From Plotosus lineatus (Eukaryota; Chordata; Actinopteri; Siluriformes; Plotosidae): a stretch of 64,000 bases of DNA. The notes beneath the pieces are model-generated. The model saw only the letters and a list, made by a program, of their open reading frames with translations. It did no database searches and was not told the DNA's origin. Both the position numbers and the translations under genes were made by a program. Numbering within the stretch: position 1 is the stretch's first letter; each line of letters begins with the position of its first letter. The stretch is from positions 12,662,919 to 12,726,918 of the forward strand of contig CM045750.1 in assembly GCA_024760905.1 (NCBI GenBank), given 5' to 3'. Of the stretch, positions 54,301 through 62,263 are shown piece by piece.

Positions 54301-54501
54301 GAGAGAGAGAGAGAGAGAATAACGCTTTAGTTTTTAGTTTAGGTTTTAAGTTGTTTTAATTCAGTAAATGTTTAATAAATGTGGGCACATTTGAGCTCAT
54401 CTGGAATTCCGATCCCTCAAGGAATCAAATTAAAGTTGAGTTTGTCAAGCAGGGAATGCGCTTTGAATTCATGTCTTGTGGGTGTGGCCTGCAGTGCGCG
54501 C

Positions 54502-54536
<35 letters not shown>

Positions 54537-55980
54537 AATAACGCTTTAGTTTTTAGTTTAGTTTTTTAAGTTGTTTTAATTCAGTAAATGGTCAAGCAGG
54601 GAATGCGCTTTGAATTCACGTCTTGTGGGTGTGGCCTGAAGTGAGTGAGAGAGAGAGAGAGAGAAGGAATAACGCTTTACTTTTTATTTTTCTCAGTTGT
54701 TTAATTCAGTAAATGTTTAATAAATGTGGGTGCATTTGAGCTTATCTGGAATTCCGATCCCTCAAAAAAAATCAAATTTAAGTTGAGTTTGTCAAGCAGG
54801 GAATGCGCTTTGAATTCCACGTCTTGTGGGCGTGGCCCGCAGCGCACGCGCTCGAGAGAGAGAGGTGTGTGTGTTAATAAAAAAGTTTAATAATGGTTTA
54901 ATTCATAAATATGTTAATAAAATAGTTTAATATTTAATAAAATGTTGAAATGGTTGAATAAATAATTTTCTTTTACTTTTAACACATATTTCATACAAAA
55001 TTGGTGTACTTTTATTATTTTTAAAGGGTTTATGGGGTTTAACCAGTCCAAAGACTGGAGCCTTGGAACGAATTAGGTGTTTAACATGTAAGATGCGACC
55101 CCTACTTATGAAATCCCCGCTATACGAAATGGGCTCTGGAACGGATTAATTTCGTAAGTTAGGGGCCGACTGTATTAGATTCTTTCTGATATTCTGAGCT
55201 GATGGTACTGAATCAAAAACATCCACACCATAAATCATCTTTAATAGATATAACTATATGGAGGGTATATATGGAGGGTATATATGGAGGGTATGCACTA
55301 ACATGAGAAAATACTCACATTAAATTGTATCATTCTAAGGTCTTGTAATGAAAAATGATGCTGGACAGAATAGTTGAAATAAAACAGTTGTTGATGGAGT
55401 GGACCCGGTTCTTTGGAAGTGTCTGTATGTTTAAATTACAGGAAGCTTGTCTTTTCCTGATGGTGCTCCATTACAGTATTGCCACCTCTCTGTCTCGCCC
55501 TTTTCTCCTACAGTATAACCACTAAGTTGGAACGTGCTCTGGAGAAGGTGGCACCCCTTTTGAGGGAGATCTTTGTGGACTTTGCACCTTTCCTGTCCAG
55601 GACCCTTCTTGGTAGCCATGGGCAGGAGTTGCTGATTGAAGGTACAGGTGCTGTATTGTGTTTCCTTTTTTCTCTCTAGCCGGTGTCTCTGTGGAGTCCT
55701 TCACTGTCTGCTGTCTGTGTGCGTGTGTCTGCTGCCTCATACCAACACAACCCCATGGACCCAGGTATGAGTTCAGGAGAGCTGCAGATACAGACTAGTG
55801 ATTCATGTCGGACGAATAGCAATCATGAAGAAAGAGCTGTATACGTTTAGCACGCTTATGTTCTTCACGGTCTATTTGTTTCAGTCAGTTTTCCAACAGG
55901 ATGTTATGAATTTTTACATTCTTATTATTAATTAACATATTTTTATTTTTTTTAGCATCAGAAGAGAGGGTTAGGAAGAA

Positions 55981-56022
<42 letters not shown>

Positions 56023-57035
56023 ATGTGTATATACAGGGATCCCTCACTTTCTGCGGTTAATGGGGACTGAGTCCCCACCCTCACCCCGGCAACCGCTGAT
56101 TGCCGCGGAGTAGGATTGACAGCCCTGACTGACGTATACGTACATGTATATGTGTATATAATATCAATAAATACATATCCAACACTATAAATGCTTATAA
56201 TAACAATTAAACATTCAAAAATAATGCACAAGATATAAATAAAATATAAACACACATACAGATGCGCACTTCACATAAAAATGTAAGTACAGACGCTCCC
56301 TGACTTACGTTTTTAATTGGTTCCGGATGGCCGAACGCAAGTTGAAAGTGAACGTAAGTTGTTACAATGACGTATGACATGTGACGTATGACGCTCATAC
56401 TGTACTATACATCCATAAATACCATTACCGGATTTCACAAAACACCCCTAAATCAATTATTATAAACATAACATTGTAAAATAATATAAAATATATAAAA
56501 AAAAAAAAATCAACATTAACTTCAAATAAGTCTCTTATTTATACCGAGTCACTTTACATGAAGCTTAAAACAGTCAATCAACGCTTCCAATATGTGAAGC
56601 GCTCAATACCCAAAGTAGTGTACTTGCTGTGGGTTGTATGGTCTTTCAATTGCACAAGGGTGCCGTTGAACTCATTTAGAACACAGCCTGCACTGATGCA
56701 GTCTTCCAGCAAAGCGGAGCGTTCTTTCTTTTGTGTAAGTAAGTAATTACACTTTATTGAAGAGATGCATACAAAGAACAAGTACAAATCCTAATGAATA
56801 TTAATATAAAAATAAGTATACACTCTTAGGATTCTGCTGAAAGATAATAAAGATTGTGCCGATCTGAGCAGATGGTTAATTCATCTCTGTGTATGAGACT
56901 TGCACCCATGCTAGTAGGCTTACAGTTCTGACCAACCATATTTGCTTCGGGTTACAAAAGTCCGCAAAACAGTGTAAACACAGAGATCACAGAGATGACG
57001 TCTCAACACAAGGGTAACACGCTATATAACTTATA

Positions 57036-57086
<51 letters not shown>

Positions 57087-57132
57087 ATATATATATATAT
57101 ATATGTATGTGTGTATATATATATATATATAT

Positions 57133-57164
<32 letters not shown>

Positions 57165-57191
57165 GTATGAATGTATGTATGTATGTGTGTG

Positions 57192-57234
<43 letters not shown>

Positions 57235-57306
57235 CTGTGTGTATATATATATATATTATTTGTATATATATATATATATGTATATATATATTATTTGTAT
57301 ATATAT

Positions 57307-57386
<80 letters not shown>

Positions 57387-58599
57387 CAGTCTGTAGTTTG
57401 TAAACAATGTCATTATGTCAGCGTACTACGTAGGTATGTCTAAACTCAAAATGTGACTTCTTTTTTTTTTTAAAAAAAACGTTAAATGGATGAACGTAAA
57501 TCGGGTAGCGTCTGTAGTTTTGTTGGAGGGTTTTGGGTTGTTTTTATTGTTTTTGTTTGTTTGTGGGTTTTTTGCGTAGTTGGCCATGTTTTGCGACATT
57601 TTCCTTAACTTTTTCCCTATTTTTCCTTAATTTCCTTGTTTTTTAATTTTTCGATGAATATTTTTGAAAAAGCCGCGATGCATTGAAGCCGTAGGAACAG
57701 AAGCACGAAGCAGCGAGGGATCACTGTATATATACACAGCAGGTTATTAAAACTACACTTGGATAACAGGAAACCTAAGAAACCAGAGACCCCACATTTG
57801 TAGCTCTCCCCACCCCACCACTGTCTTTCGTCTTGGTCATAGCCTGTCTTTCTGTCTCCACTTCCTGCTTTTTACTTGATTCTTTTTTCCCTTCTTTTCT
57901 TTCTGGGTAATATTCGCCATTATCAGAGTCACCGGAGGCTGCCGTGTACTGTTCTCATTCTGTTCTCAGTGTTGTTTTAATGGTGTGTGTTGCTGAATGA
58001 CTGTCAGAATAAATATTAAATATCCTATATAGATCATAAGTAACACATTTTAGAAATAAAGTGAATAAAGTGGTGGCAAGTTTTCTGAAATCTAGACTCT
58101 GTATGTTTAATCTATCTTATACCATGGCCACTTAAGCGCAAACCTGTAAAAACATGTTTATATCTTAATATTTATAAAGTAGCGGCATAATTTTATTTTA
58201 TGTTTCTCACAAAATCTTTCAATGAGCACCACTGTCTGATCACACTCATTTTGATTTGATGATTGATTAACTGTTTGGGTTTTTACACCCGAGCCTAGTG
58301 GCTCATCAGGCCGGTGCTTATCCCCGGTTTCCATAGTGTGAAGCAACCAGGAGTTCATCTCCTCCTGGATGGGACGCTAGTCCATCGCGGGTTACCTTCC
58401 CAGTATATTTTTACTGGTACCCATTTATACTGCTGGGTGAACAGAGGCACACTTGTGGTTGAGACCTTGCCCAGGGGTCTTAGCACAGTGAGGGTCTCAG
58501 TGGGATTTGAACTCACAACCTCCCGATCATGAGCCCAACACTCTAACCACTACACCACCGGCTCCACATATTTTATCATTTTAGTGACTTAAAACTGAG

Positions 58600-58636
<37 letters not shown>

Positions 58637-59457
58637 GCGCCATTCCCTGAGTCTGAGGTGCATTATTGTACGAGTGTATACCACCCAGGCACCTTAGCAG
58701 AAAAAGGGAGTCTATTGAATTTATTTTTGCATTTTGAAGCATGACAGTGAAGGATGAGGTCGTTGTGCATACCCGTTGAGTCGAAGAGAACGTGCTAGAT
58801 CTAATAAATAACTAAATTATTGTAAATGTATACGTTAAATAAACAGTTAATTCACAATTTAAATACGTTTTTATAACTGAAGGTCATCGAGGTGAGCTTC
58901 TGTACCGTACTACATTCAACCTGTCAAGTATAGTTTTCCCTATCACATGATCAGCACCCATGAGGGAGGGCCGAAAGCATGCACACTCCACCGCCCTGAC
59001 ATGCGACACTAGCCACCCGCCTGTTTTTGAGCTACGGCACATGTGTATTTGGGGACGGTTTAACATACTCGGAAGGAAAGCGCTATCCACCCACTCGTAC
59101 GAATGAGCTCACAGACGCGCATGATTGACTGGCGATCGCTGAGAGTGATGGGGAAGTGAGCATTTGTCATCCCTCCCTCCCTGGGAGAACTCGGCCAATT
59201 TGCTCCCATGGACTCCCGGTCACGGATGGTTGAGGCGTTAACTTGCGATCGAACTTGCGATCTTCGGGTTAATGGTTACGCATCTTATCGCGTCTAAAGT
59301 TTCATCATTAACATCATGTTTAAAAGAGAATGAATCTTTTCCACTCATTGTAGTTGCAGAAAGATTAGCGATGAACTGACATTTGAGTTTCTACTATTTC
59401 CGTGGCCATGGTAAAGAAAATAGAAATAATATATCACTAAAAAAATAAAATAATAAC

Positions 59458-59511
<54 letters not shown>

Positions 59512-60594
59512 AATTTGTTCTTTTTGTTCCTTTCCACTCCAGGTCTGGTGTGTATGAAGTCCAGTACGTCCGTGGTGGAATTGGTGATGCTACTATGCTC
59601 ACAGGTAAGAGTAAATGCTATTGATTCCATTAGCCATCATCCCACAAGTATCCAAACACTACCATGGAAATGCAGCATCTGTAATGTGAATATCAAATTT
59701 CTTTCATGTGTTATTCTGAGGAAAGATCATGGGAGTGTGTTTTATAATTAAGCAATATTGCACTATCAGGAAGTGTATTAACCCTGAATATCAGCCGCAT
59801 GACTGTGAGTACAGTTTCACTTTTATGCTTCAGTTTTTTTAAATAAAAATTGATTATTAAGTTTTTTTTTAATTTTTTTTACACAATATGGACCAATAAT
59901 TATCTTATTCCTGCTTCATGAACAAAAAGTCATCCGGTAGAAGTCACATTCACTGTTGGATGGCTGACAAGCGTTGTCATGGTCTTATTCTTCTCCTTTC
60001 GGCGTTTTCCATTTTTCACGAGACACCACAGTGAATCATCTGATTTGCATGTTTGATTTGGCATAGGTTTTTACGTCGGATGCTCTTCCTGACACAACCC
60101 TGTAGCAAGAGGCGGAAACACGCTGACGGCTTTGCAGCTAATCTTTACCAAAGTCAGCAATGGTTCTTTTACATGAACCTCCCACCACAGACAGTGAGAG
60201 ACATGGCTGGCCTTTGATAACCCAGTTAGCTGCACTGGGGGAACAGTGACAATCCTGTAGAGAGTGGGATTCGAGCCACCAACCTTAGGAACAGCCAGCG
60301 ATCCAGCACCCTTTACCACCAGGTCACCATTGCCCTGACTAGCGTTCTCACTGTGATTTATACATTCCGGTTCAAATAGTGTTTAATGCAATTGGCAGTT
60401 CTCTGACAATGTCACTAGCATCACTTTCGTAACAATTTCAAGGATTGTAATTTTACATGGTGAACATGGACAAGATGAGTGATGTGAACTTCAACACATC
60501 CCAATACTGTTACACACATCAGGATTGTGGAATGGACGGATATCTTTTGTATGAATAATGGTTTGCCCTGTAAGAATGGTGGATGTTTTTTACA

Positions 60595-60657
<63 letters not shown>

Positions 60658-62207
60658 CAGATTTTCCCTCTCAGTGGTCCCGAATTCAACAAATACAGAT
60701 GATGGTTTCCAAATTGATAGTTCTTGGTATCATCTCTCACAGCGCACAGCTTATTATTCTTCAGCTTATTACCAAGTGCCTACACTTAGACTAACATTAC
60801 ATGTATTGAGTGACGGCAGAGATACAAATCTACAGGAATAATAATTTTTTTCTCTGTTTTCATTAAAAAAAAATCACTCATTTTCTTACCTTGAGCTGGT
60901 TCCATCCTTCTCCTCATTTATCCAGATAATCACAGACAGGTCCAACACATGGATGGCCTTTAATAATTACTAGCGCTCCAGTTGCGTTCTCTCGCTCTGG
61001 ATCTTGACGTCTGATACTGCTTTAAGAGTTTACAGTACGGATTTATCCTGTCCTTGTGTCCTCCCCCCCTCCCCCCATCTACATCATCCTTAATGCCCTC
61101 CACTCCCCAGCAGATAGTGTTACTCTGGTTCCACACTTTCCTTCCATTAGATTCTCTGGGGATGCAACCGAATCCAAAGTATTGATCAGCAGGAAGGGAT
61201 GGTAACGAGAGCCTCTGATGTGTCCTTCTAGAACCATCAGCAGCCTGAGCTAAAAGCTTCCTGCCCCTTCCTGCATTTCTCTGCGTCTGCTTACTAACCT
61301 GGCACACAGCCATTTTGGATTTTCAGTATGCTTAATATTCATTTGTTCATTTATTTTATGAACCAATTAGGCCTAATTGGGGTTGCAGGGAGGCTCGCAC
61401 TCATTTCAGCCAACTCTGGACTAGGGCAGAGTACACCTTCGCCAGGCCATCACAGGGTAGAAACACGCTGACGGCTATGCAGCCTTCTCTTGGTTCTTTT
61501 ACATGCCGCGCACTATAGACAGTGAGAAACATGGCCAGCCTTTGATAACCCAGTTAGCAGCACTGGGGGAACAGCAGTGACGACGTGATGATAGTGGGGC
61601 TCGAACCCCTGACCTTGGGATCAATATTCCAGCACCTTAGCACCGGGCCACCACTACCCCACTTTTAATATTTTACAGCACTGAGGTCCAACTGTACAAA
61701 CACTTCATTTGTTTGTTTGCTTGTTAGTTATATACAGTCATGGATGAAGAAGGATAGAGGAACGGGCTGAGCACACAGCCTTGAGGTGCGCCAGAGTTGA
61801 GTGTGATGGTGGAGGAACAGTTGTGACTTGACCTAACATACTGGGGTCTGTTTGTTTAGAAAATCCATGATCCAGTTGCAGAGGGAGGTGTTGATTCCAA
61901 GATCCTCAAGTTTTGTGGTTAACTTGGAGGGAATGACTGTGTTGAATGCTGGGCCGAGCTGAGCGCTGTGGATACAGCATCCTCTGTATTCCTGTTTCTT
62001 TGTTATGCAAATTGATGTGGGTCTAGTGTGGGAGGCAGACTTTGCTTGAGGTGTTCCATGACCAGTCGCTCAAAGCACTTCATCACAATGGATGTTGTTA
62101 GTGCAATAGGGCGATAGTCATTCAGGCATATCGGAGAGGAGTGTTTCGGCACTGGCACTATAGAAGCAGTCTTAAAGCATGCTGGTATATGGGATGAATG
62201 AAAGCAG

Positions 62208-62263
<56 letters not shown>

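Larger units (their letters stand above)
56034..57726 (-). mobile_element. Tigger/pogo-like MITE, family A, interrupted by family B
   Basis: The + strand reads CAGGGATCCCTCACTTTCTG at the left and AGCGAGGGATCACTG at the right, flanked by TA; it is in reverse orientation to the copy at 17028. The family A parts are 56034-56289 and 57515-57726. Confidence 0.88.

Noticed and set aside
56995..57403. Cys/Val/Tyr/Ile-rich open frames, also at 15516-15842, 3019-3307 and similar places
   Set aside because: Pure products of (TG)n and (AT)n microsatellites.
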